DNA of 64,000 nucleotides from Galbula dea (taxonomy: Eukaryota; Chordata; Aves; Piciformes; Galbulidae), in contig VWZX01002268.1 of NCBI GenBank assembly GCA_013399015.1, forward strand, positions 2,326,861-2,390,860. The letters run 5' to 3'. The notes beneath the pieces were generated by a model. The model ran no database searches and was not told the origin of the DNA. It saw only the letters and a program-made list of their open reading frames with translations. This document shows positions 1-12,000 of this stretch, piece by piece. Position numbers and translations under genes: made by a program. Numbering within the stretch: position 1 is the first letter of the stretch; every line of letters starts with the position of its first letter.

Positions 1-99
1 GCAGGTAAGGATCTCCTCATAAAATTCAAACACCTCATGAAGGTATGATGTGGTATGTTTAAGCAACGGGAGAAGCTGGGGCAAGCAGAAGTGAGTCAC
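1..99 (-). CDS. TAF2: TAF2 coding exon 7 (cut by window edge)
   Basis: Encodes VTHFCLPQLLPLLKHTTSYL HEVFEFYEEILTC, exactly 33 codons to base 1. The acceptor TTTGTAG precedes base 99. The exon continues past the left edge or ends near it; this cannot be decided from the window. Confidence 0.93.
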   Translation of the reverse strand, partial: MTHFCLPQLLPLLKHTTSYLHEVFEFYEEILTC

Positions 100-3000
100 C
101 TACAAACAAAGGAAAATTTGGTACAAGACTGACAAACATATTTAAATCTATAAACACCAAGTATATTACATAACAGGAGAAAAAAAAAGTCAACAAAAAT
201 ATTTCGCTGTAAATTTAACAGAAAAAAGTATTTTTCAAGCTGTGATAATGACTATCATGGCAGAAAAGAGCAAAGGGATGCCCTTCTTAGTTGCAGAGCA
301 ACCTCACAACAGCAACAAAGTAACTTTTAGCAGGCTGCACAATAACATCTACCTAGCGATGTCTATCATCTAAAAAACACTTGACATTACTCTTGCATTT
401 TGCAACACAGTGTCTTTTGGAGATAGTATTTTTCTTTTATGCAGTAAAGAATTAGCTACTGTCAAATGAGTCAAGCAGTGCTACTGTGTAGAAGACTTGT
501 TAAAAGTACACGTAACCTTTGATATTATTGTTTTGTCCACAAATATGATGTGGCCAATGACACTGACTGCAGCAGTTACACAGGAACCAAGGTGAGAATG
601 ATACATAAATTTAAGTCAGCTCTATAGAAGCTAAACTGTACAGAAATTTATCAGTTTGTTTTTTTCAGATATCAACAACTGATTTTTATTTTTTAACAGC
701 TATTATCTTTTACAAGTGAGTATGTCCCAACAGTAAAAAGTTAACAGCACACCGTTGCTAAGGGCTAAAATCTGATGCTTGCCTATGGATCAAATGAAAC
801 ATAGCTATTTCCTGGTATTTTCCCATCATGCTTTCAAAAGAAGATTAGCAGGCCAGTCTTTATGCTGAACAGGTAACATAACCTGCCTGCCAAGTCCATC
901 CTAGCCCACCCCAGAACTAGTGATGTAAACATAACCTGTTGACTTTCAATACTATGGCAACAATCTGTTAAGCATGTGTCCTGATTTGGGTTTGGGTTAG
1001 AACAGAACTAATTCTGTTCAGTGATTTTATTTTTTAGTTAAAACTCCTCTTGAGAAACTGCACTTTCTGAAATTAACAGCATGTTTTCATAGACACTGCC
1101 AGCTTCTAGCAGTGATAAGACTTAATGTTTGGATTTACTACCACGGATTGGTATGCAGGGCAAGGTCACTGCTAAATCTTGTGTCTCATGTTGGGGGGGG
1201 GGAGGGTAAAGGCTGCACCTTCAGGGAAGAGCAGACAGGACAGGTGACCCTAAACTGACCAACTAAAGTATTCCATCCCATACACATCATATTCGATGTA
1301 TAAACTGTGGTGACATAGTTACCATCGGGGGGGTTTGGGTTCGGTATTGGGTTTTGTATATATTTTTACATATTTCATTTATCATTATTATTATAAAAGT
1401 AGTTTTATTTTACAAACCACAAATCTCTCAGTCTCTCTCCTATCCCCTTTCCCTTCCTGTGTGGGATGGAAGAGGGAGTAACAGGGAGCATCTGTCATTG
1501 GGCTGGTGGTCGGCCCAGCCTTGACACTCAACAGCATGAAAGCTCAACAGATCAGAAGACTATTTAATTGCATAGAAATAATTTTTGTTTATTACCAGCA
1601 ACAGGACGGGTTTAAAGCTATTTCGAGAAATGCCCTTTTCCAACTGCAACTATATAAATTCAGGCATAAATGGAATTATTGATCATTCAAAGGCTTTATG
1701 TTGGAGAAAAATTTAAACACAGGCATTACTAGACAATGTTTATCATAAAAATGTACTAATGGAGGTGTTATCTAGACATACCCGTATTTGAACGGTATGT
1801 ACTGATCCCTAATTCTTCAGATAAAAGAAAAAAAGAAACCTTGATGAAGATGATTACCTCATGCATGTAAGGATCAACAAGGATTTCAAAAGGTCCTATT
1901 GCCAAGGAGATGTTAGAAGCAGCAGTTGGAATCGTCAGCATGTAATGAAAAGTCTTCTTTCTCATATCATGGGTATATACAGTTTCCACCAAATCTCCAT
2001 TTGAAACGGCAACCATTGCAGCATCTACAGTATACTCAAGTTTCCAGGTACACAACTCAGAATATGAATCAACACAAGGAAACCAAAATCTAGGGAAGTT
2101 AAAATTAGGGAAAAATGGTTAACAATTACACTTAACAATTATAGTCTCTTTTTCACTCATAATTTTTCTCTAGATTTCCACACAATATTCTTAAATACTT
2201 TGAATGTTGACAGACTGACTCCTACTATAAATTAATTTTATAAAGCACTGCAAGTTTATTTTGTCATTATCTCCTGCTGAGCTATGAAGACTAGAAATGC
2301 TAATTACTAATCACTAAATGCTACTTCAAATGAGCAAGCTCCTTGCAAACAAATTACATTTTAGAATTTTTCAAACTTAGAAGAATTCAAAGAAATTATT
2401 TGTACTTCCTACACTTTGATGTTATGTAAAAAATGCAGTTTAACATTCAAAGATATTTTTCTTACCTTGTAGAATTTTGATAACCACATGAAAAGACATG
2501 AGCCCCTCTTTCTGCCATGCTGCCCTCCATGTTGGGTACCACAAAATGAAGGCCTCCTTTTGGCTGGTCCAGAGAGAAGTTTATATGCACCTTCAGGACT
2601 TTTAATTCTGCAGCACCAAGACCAAAATTGGAGTAAATATATACCATTTACATGAAAGTATTTCAGAATACTGATTCAGTTTTTCACATGTATGTGTTTA
2701 CTTCATTTGCATGGACCTCCCAAGATACTTAAAAGCACAGCTCAAAAGCTCACAAAACTGAGACCTCTTAAGCTTAACTTACAGGATATGAATTTTAAAG
2801 AATCTTTAATAATTAAAAAAAGCCCTGCAACTGCAGTTACATTTCATCTTCCTACTCCTCAATAGTAAAGAATCTTTATACACTAATTGTTTCCTAACCA
2901 TAATCCCATTTATACCTTGCTGAAATAATTTCTCACAAAAACTGCATCCAACGGGCACATTCTTAAAAGACACATTACTGTCTTTTGCAATATGTTAATC

Positions 3001-6000
3001 TCTTATTATACTTAAAGCTTTTTGTGTAGCTTAAGTGTCTTTGCTTTTGTTTAGTTTCACAGAAATCTCACCCTGAATAGACTGGCAAGAAAAGAAATTC
3101 AAGCATATGGTGAAATTTATCAAACAAGTCTCAACACATTTTGGGATTCAAACTTAGAAAAATTATACGTCTTTGAATATCTTCCCTTCTAGGCTTGCAA
3201 GTAAGACAATAGAGACTTAAACAAAAATGAAACAATAGTGTATCTGACAACACTGCATGAGTCAGCTGTATGATATAGTTGCTATTCTCTCCTAGGTCTC
3301 GCAAATCCATGAGAAAAACTGATAAAAACCATGAAAGAAAACAACAAAAGAAACTAATAAAATCCATGTAAGAAATAATCAACACTAGAGGTTGCTTTAT
3401 TAAAACAGTTACTTGTTACAGGATCTAGTATGCTATTTTATCAAATAGTCTCCTTTCCACTACCAAATCAATTTTAAACAATCTTTCTTCAAAGTGAGAC
3501 AGGAAAAATTAGGTTTTTTAAAAAGATTATATATAGACACATGTCCTTGTAAATTATTTTCTTTGCTGGATCACATATATTGTAAGCAGCTTCAAAGTTA
3601 GAATTCAGCACTCAATATACCCTATTACTCCCATTTCCTCATGTATACTTCAGGCTCATGACCACCTAAGAGTTTGTTAAAAATGTTAAGAAACCTTGCA
3701 ACCATGTCTCCATATTGCCAAGAATTATGAAGGTATTTTTCAGACTTAAACTGGAAAGATACAAGTGAGAAAAAAAGAAACAGTAACCATCATTTCATAA
3801 AATAATGTAATGCTACTTCTATTTGTTTAAACCTATTATTTTCCTACACAAACTCGTGGCTAACAACTCTATGTCATCTTAAGTTTTAAGTATGGCCTCT
3901 TTACTTTACCATCAACATGCTTCCACAGCTCTGAGGGAACCTTAATGCAGAGTTCTCCATTTCCAGCATCTGGGTCCACAGCACTGACTGCAGCAGCATA
4001 GGCATTGGAAAAATAGTTGAGATTCCTCCTGTCAGAAATACCCAGTTAATTCTTAAAGCACACACTGAACTACAAAAAGACAACTTTGGAAGTTACATGA
4101 TTTCTACACTAAATTTCATGGTACATGTTCAACCAAGTATTTTGTTTTGTTTTCAAATGACTGGAGGGAAAAAATGGAGTAAAGATGAAATTTTAAAAAA
4201 CAAAACTTAAAACCAAGCTCTTACAGAAGTGATCCATGATCAAAGAGACTTAGGCAATTATAAACCCCAAGGAATTAAGTAAGAAATGCTCAGTTTTCCT
4301 TTTTTTCACAAAAAGAGTAATATTTTCATTTATTGGAATAGAAATGAATTTTTTTTCTTTTTAAATTTTGGATTAAGTTTGTAAGTTTATTCTAAAGATC
4401 CGTCTTGAAGATCAGCCTCTTCATACACTGCAGTTTTGCATTTATGTTCTTTTCTAAATTTATTAAGATTTTAGCTTGGCAATGATATTTTACCCCTCTT
4501 AGCTTGACAGATAGGGATAATTTTATTTTATGCACTTGTAAATATCACATGAAACATCAGATGCTAGAGTTTTGGACTTAATACACAAACTTAGAAAAAT
4601 GTATTATACTTTTTAATCCTTAGAAACAAATTTTTTGAATTGTTACTACAATTTGTTTATTTAGGATGCAGAAACAGTCTCTTGTAGTTAGATTTTAGTT
4701 GTTTAAACTACTATGTATTAGCTGCTGATTGCATATATCATTTCCTATAACTGTTTCAGTTATAACTTCAACTGTTACTGAAGTGAGCAGGAACATGCAT
4801 GTGTTCACTGTGTCAATGTTCCATCCATCTGAACATTTTTGCCCTCCTTCTTTGGACCTACTCCATCAGGTCCATGTCTTTCTTGTGCTGAAAACTCCAG
4901 AGCTGGAGACAGTACTCCAGGTGGGGTTCCACCAGAACAGAGTGGCAGAATCACCTTCCTCAACCTGCTGGCCATGCTTCTTTTGATGCAGCCCAGGACA
5001 CTGTAGGCCTTCAGGGCTGCTAGCACACATTGCTGTTTCATGTCTACTTTTTCATCTCCAAGTAACCCCAAGTCCTTCTCCATGGGGCTGCACTCAATCC
5101 CTTCACACCCCAGTCTGTATTGATACCAGACATTGCCCTGACCAAGGTGCAGGATTACTGCACCACAATGGAGTAAATTAACTTTTGGCTGTGCACTCCA
5201 CTCTTCCATGGAATCTGAAGTCCACACAAAGTAGACATGATCTCATTTCTGGATTCTACTTTCATCTAACCATTCTCTATTCACCAGCCACAAAGAAAAC
5301 AGCATTCAATGCAAGTTACAATACCTTACTTGGAAGAATGAAGGGTAATTAACCATGTCAGCATCATCCTCTAAGCCTAGATATGTCAAACACAATGCTT
5401 GTATTCCTAGCCTTCCACATCTAAAAAGCTTAAAAAAACACTGAAATATACTGAGAACATATTTTCGTGCAGTTCTTCATTTTTGGCAATACTAGTGCAC
5501 AAATTCTCTGGCACCACTATCAAGACTGAGAATGTTAGGAGCAGTAAACTTGTCTACTTTGCTTGGAAGGTTCCGAAAATAGGACATGAATAGTAAATGG
5601 GAGCATATTAGCTTAGAAACACCCAAATCCCAAGATTTAATACATCATCATTTTTTTCCTTTTTTTCATAGCTGAAGTGTACCTAAGCACAGGATATAAT
5701 ACCAACAAAATTTTAAAGCACAAGGTTGAATTTGTACACTGGAATATACTATAACTTTCACTATGGTTCCAAAACAATTCAAACCAACTTAAAAGTCCAG
5801 CTGATGTGCTGTCTCCTAGTCTCAGCCACACATTCCTATTCCCTCACTCATTAAGGAGACTACTGTTCATCTGACCCTTCAGTGATGGGCCTGACAGTGC
5901 CAGATGGAAAAAACCACCACCACCAACAAAACAAATAGCTCCCCCCAAAACCAACAACAAAACCAAACAAAACCCACAAACACAAAAAACCCAAACCAAA

Positions 6001-9000
6001 CCAACACTTTTTTTGGCAGAAAGCTTTCAGTTGGTTTAACTGCCTGATCTAAACATACTGAGGAGTCAAAAAAGTACTACCGCTGAAACATGGGAGACTA
6101 TCAATGGGATCACAGCCACCCCAACTAATGTTGCTTTAAACTGTCTTTAAATGGCATCCTAGGAAGGCAAACAAATACAATGGGAAAACCTCTTTAAAAA
6201 AAGACTGCCTGACTAAAAACTATCTTAGTAATTGAAGAAACTAGCAACAGAAAACAACAGGAACATTCTGTTAGATCATAAAGTCTCAAAATTTTCCATT
6301 TTAATCTAAACCAATTCTGAAAACTACTGATAGGGGATCCCTTTCCAATACATCAGTGAGAAGTTGTTCCAAGTTTGAGGACTGTAATGAGTTTGTGGTT
6401 ACAATTTAAACATCAATGGGTTCATAGGAAAAGGTTATGATTTTATAGCAAGAAAGGCAGGACTCCGCAGGGCTTAACATTTTATGGAAAACAGTCTATT
6501 CTGATATTTCTATTTTTGTGAAGTGTTCCAATTCAAATGGGTGATTCATGGTAAAAGGAATCCATTAAAGGCTTAGCACCACAGGTTAATTTTTTCATAG
6601 GTTAAGCTATTCTCAGTAAACCGGATACAGTCATTTTAACAGAAACAGAGCACAAGCCAAAAGTTACAGCCCAAGGAACAAATATATATTTTCCTCATGC
6701 TAAGTGGGATTAACAATGAAAAAGTAATATGCACTCATGGTTTTCCTGGGAGAGATACGTTTTATTATCAGACTTAACCCCAAACACTGTTAGGTACAGC
6801 CCAAGTAAATGCTTGCTGATTGACTGGAAACAAGTGACCCTGTAGAGATCCTGTAGAAGCTACTCACTGGTTACAAATACCCTCACGTCACCTTTCACAG
6901 CATCTTCTCAATATTAGCTGCAGCAGTGCTACTTAACTGTTACACAACAGTAGCAGCTGTTGCCCAAACTATATAGTCTACAAATCACTTACTTCCTGCA
7001 CTACTTAACATTAGCTTGGCAAAATAAGTTCTTCGATCCACATGAAATTCATTACTCTCCACTACCTGTAATACAATAAAATTACCAAAAAGAACAGAAG
7101 CTCACTCCAACAGTAACTTTTCTATTTTGTGCATAGGCTAAAGGCTTGATCACTGACTTCTCAGAAGAGAGAATATCGCAAGACATGCCCAGAAGTTACA
7201 ACATTGCTCTCTCTCATAGCTTACTGCTGCTTGTAATTAAAGCAAGTGGAGGATATCAAATATCTTCATATTTTTAATGTTTAAAAGCTACAGGTTTCAA
7301 GTTACAAAAGAAGCTGAACTCTGAATGAACAGGTATACACTATACACTGCAGCTATTTAACAGTTTACCATCAGTTTACAGTTTACAATCTTACCCATAG
7401 GATTAAGAAAACAGAGATCTCCTTTGCCCACTTTAATAAAAAAGGGGCTGAGGTACAAACAGTTGTGTCAGCAGTCAGAATACATACTGCAGGATTTCTG
7501 CATACTATATCCCAGAAAAATAAATCTCACTTCCGTTATATTGACAGAACTGAGGAAGTAATAATTTACAAGGAAAAAAGGGAAGATCAGGAGAATAGAG
7601 GCAGCCGTAACACTCAAATGCAGCCCTAAAACAAGACCCAGATACTCTTCAACGCTATTTTCAGTCTGCAAGATTTCAAACTCTTCCTTAAAAGTATGAG
7701 CAAAATGGGATTTTCTGCCACCTTGTGTACATGTGTTAAACTATATGAACTGTTTTATACCTTATAGCACTGTTCAGATGCTTGCTCAGTCAGGTAGGAA
7801 GTGACTCTGTTAACGTTAAGTTCATCCATCTACTCCAATATGAAAAAGCTAAGATGTCATGAAGCCCCAGGAGGAAATCAGAAGATAGAAGACCAACTTT
7901 ATTTCCAGATAAAACTTCAAAAATTCCTTTAGTCGTTACCTCAAATTATGGTTAAATAAACTGGCAATGGCATCAAAGCTGAAAGTATATTGAATGCACT
8001 AGTTAAGTGTTTCTAACATTTCCTACAAAATTCACCAATTTTTAATTACCTTTTTAATGAGGATTTTTTGTCATTCATCAAAAGTGACAACATACAAAAC
8101 CAAACAAATTGTTTCACCTTCTGCAACACTGAAAACGTGAGAAAAGGCAACAGTCCACTCAATTAACAATCTTCTCTACATAATTTGTATTTCTTTCAGA
8201 AATTAACATTGAGAAAACCAAAAGCATTATTAAAAGCAAGAAAATGTTTGTGTATCAAACCTTAAAACTAGAAATTATTTATTTGCTACACACCACAGGA
8301 AAAAGCATAAATTATTTTAAATAAACAGGTTTCCTAGAACCATCTTAATTTCACATTTAGTAGTTCAATAAACTACTGAAGAAAACTCTGCAAAAGGTAA
8401 CTATCCCTGTACCATTAGAAACAAAACCTGATGACTAACCTGTGTCCTGTGCAAAGTACCTGATACACCTAGTTCAGCTGCAATGTTACAATGGATATCA
8501 CTATCACTAAACTTGCCATAACAACATAACATAGCTTGGATGAGATGACCAGATGATTAGATATAAAGACTACTAAAAACCACTACTGTTTCTAGAAGCA
8601 GTTCTTTGTAAAGAAAGAGGAAACCCACTGACTAATTTTTTTGAGGTACTAATTCTGCAGTTTTTAGATTTCTAGCATTTCTGTTTGTAATCCTGCCTTA
8701 AGAGCAAAGATGCTGTATTTAATCAAAACTTAGCCACCATCAAGCTAATACTGACTTGTGAGTAGGCATTTCAATGGAAAAAATAATGCAACTTATCTAA
8801 TACTTTGTAATATATGTAGCCTTTGACTTCTGAGATACAGAAAAGAGTCATGCTAGTCTTTTGTAAAGAATATTTGGTGACCTCTGTCTTTCATAACCAT
8901 GAATAACACAAGAGTTACGAAATACAGAGACTTTTCATTAAGTTCAAACAGCACTGTGAAAACTTGCAGCAGTAGAAACCGCAGGCCACTGTAGCCCTGT

Positions 9001-12000
9001 ATGAGTCAGGATTTCATTTGCGTGCATTGTCCTCAGATTTCGTCCACTGCTCTTGAACTCAGTAATATGAAAAAAAGGATGATGTCCCACTCTACCAGTA
9101 AAACATTAAACAAAGAAACTCACTTTCTCCACAAAATGACAGAATTATCTCTCCTGATCCTTTCTTAACATAACAGAGTTCTCACTCTGGTCATTTTAGA
9201 TGCTGCTCCTTTCTCACATGTTATTGAAAACATTTGTCCCTGGTGCTTCTCTTACAGAAAAACAAACAGAAATGAGATATTTACCAAAGTCTCTCCCCAT
9301 ATAATTTCCCCCAAACACGTGAGAAGCTGCATGTTTTTAAACTTGCTCTTCAATAACAGATGGTAAATACATCTAAAACTTTTCCTTTCAAATTTAAAAG
9401 TGAGCTTAGATAACATTCTAGGACTTATACCCTCATCTATCCTAATAAAAAATGAAAGTTTGATTGCTCAGGAAAGACCAAAAGCTTTTCTTTCTTGCTC
9501 CTCAGAATAATTAAAATCCTTATATGAGAATTCTGATTATTTTTTACCTTCCAAGCAATATCAGCAACAACGAAAAACCCCAGGAATTAAAGAATTTATA
9601 ATAGATTCAAGTGGCTTGGTATCAGGACTCAAATAAAATTCCAGAACAAATTCATACTCCTACATAAATGACTCTTGTATTTGTAAACTTAATTATTGAA
9701 ACTCTTGCCTAAGTGCTGAATAAAGGAATGCAGTCTGCCGTAACTAATCAAATCAAAGGACACGTAACTTAGAATATAAAGGGGCACTTCAATCTCAGTA
9801 ACTGAACAATACAAGTTCTCTTTAATACTCTAGTTTTCAGAAAATAGTCAAAGAAGTCATGTCAGGCTTAACCTAAAAACTGAGATGGGCTCAGAAACAT
9901 CTCAAAGTTTCTAGTCATTAAGTCAATGGGTAGACAATCCCTTATTGATCTAGAATACACCATTTGAGAATGCCACTATTCTCACAAATCTAGCTAGAAG
10001 GACTGTATGACCTCTGCATTTTGCTTCAGAATAAGTCTAGCTAGTTCCTATGTGTCTTCACCAGCTAGATGAGTTAACTAAGGTGACAACACCTCTGAAG
10101 CTGCTTACTGAGACTCCTCCGTTTTTTTCAGCTGGCAAATCTCTCAGAGCAATCACAAGAGGACAAAACAAACAGCTGAAGGACAGCAATAAACATCTTT
10201 ATTTAGTAGTCCAATAGTTAACCCAATACAGGCACATGACTTGCCTTATTCCTATTATATGCTTCAAAGTAATAAGCTAATTATATATAAGGCTATCTGG
10301 ACATAATTAATGAAATCAGAAAGTTAATTTTAGGAAAATGGGAAAAATTCCCAACATATGAGTATTTGTAGGTTTAAAAACAGGAATAAAAATGATCATC
10401 CAATGTGATATTACACTTCATAAAAATCTGGACAGTTTTTGCAGGACAAATTATCAGAACATAATATATTAGTTTTGGTCTATATAATGTTACACTGATG
10501 CAACCAAACTGATTTGATCAGCTGTGGTGGAGTAAAAAACAATCAAAAAAGAAAACAGAAAAAAACCCAAACCCCAAAACTAAGGACAATCCTCTCATGT
10601 GGAATTCTCATGAATGTAGTTTGACCATTGTAAAATGTTCTCTACAAAAATATAAACAAAATGCCACTGCCACAATAATGTAACCATATTTTCTTTAAAC
10701 AATTGAGAGTAAAAGTTAGGCACAGATAAAGCTGAAGCCCATCAATGATAAAACACTTTAGCCAAAGACATTTTCTCACCAGGGAAATAACACATGAGAA
10801 AGACAGTTTCCTACAGCACTGGGAACATTACTGGTATCCATCACTTTTTTCCCCCATAAATTACCTTTAAAAAGGTTTCTGATACTTTTACAAAACAATT
10901 GAAAGAAATGTTAGTAAAAGAAACTGTAAAGAACAACGGAAGTCAAAATTATTACCAAAATAATTTACCAACATTAAGTCACCAAACCAGAACTCACAAT
11001 TAAGAAGTCATCAGGTAAAACTTGCCAGTGCAATAAAGTAGGTCATGCTTAACAGCAACATAAGACACTATGAGTTTATAACATATCACTTACTGTTTTG
11101 ACTCGTGGTGACAAACTTCCAGCGTTGGATCATTATAGATGAAAGCTGCTTCCAAATCGTTGACTCTTACTCTGTAAATCCGACACTGTTTACTGTTCAG
11201 TTTTATTCTATTCAGGTTTGCAACTGTGGGAAATATTGTCAGCTCCACATAACCCTATAAAAACAAAAAATCAAAACCTTCTATAAAATCTTTACTAGCT
11301 CACAAAGTATATTTATATAAAATCTTATTAATGCAGTTCCAAGGAAAATGATAGGTAAAAACATTTAAAATGTAATTGGTTTGCCCCCTGAGATGTCTAG
11401 AATACATTTCCTTTCATACCATTTAACAGGAGAATCTTCTTAGCTGCGTAATAAAAAACTTCAACATGACTGACAATCATGCTTGTTTTACTGGAAACAA
11501 TCAGTCCCTATTGCCTAGCTTTCAAGCTACTAGCATCATTATGTTTTTCTTCTTTTAGGTTTTGGTATCTGCGCTTCAGGTAACAATTTTTAAAACCTAA
11601 GCAGAATCCATTTAAGCAGGTGTCTAAATTCACCAAACGCCTCAATGACTTCAGGTCTGAAATTGTGAGACTCCTCAAAGCCCCAGTGAACTCATGTATA
11701 AGCTAGAAAACTCTATAACCCTGTCCCTAACATCAGCTAACACTGCATTGAACATCAATTTTGAATTGCAAACTGCTTTGTAATCTGGTTAACAATGCAC
11801 TCACCTTCCTTTAGAAAGCTTCTCCTTACAGAGATTAAAGTTTTCATAATTAGAAGATATTTTGTTTGATGCATCTCAAAGGACAAACTTATGAGAGCCA
11901 TCAGATTAGAAAGTACAAAGAAGCTGAGTGACAAAATTAACTTGTGTGTGCAGTTGTTTCCTCTAAAAGCATGAAGACAACCCACTTTTCATTTCTACTT

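Larger units (their letters stand above)
4029..11093 (-). other. TAF2: TAF2 intron between coding exons 3 and 4
   Basis: A 7.1-kb intron. It contains a CR1 fragment (about 4815-5215) and an A/C-rich low-complexity stretch (5911-6008). The other short open frames have no recognisable similarity and no splice context. The introns at 2090-2465, 2608-3909 and 11255-12026 are likewise AT-rich, with nothing else identified. Confidence 0.8.
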
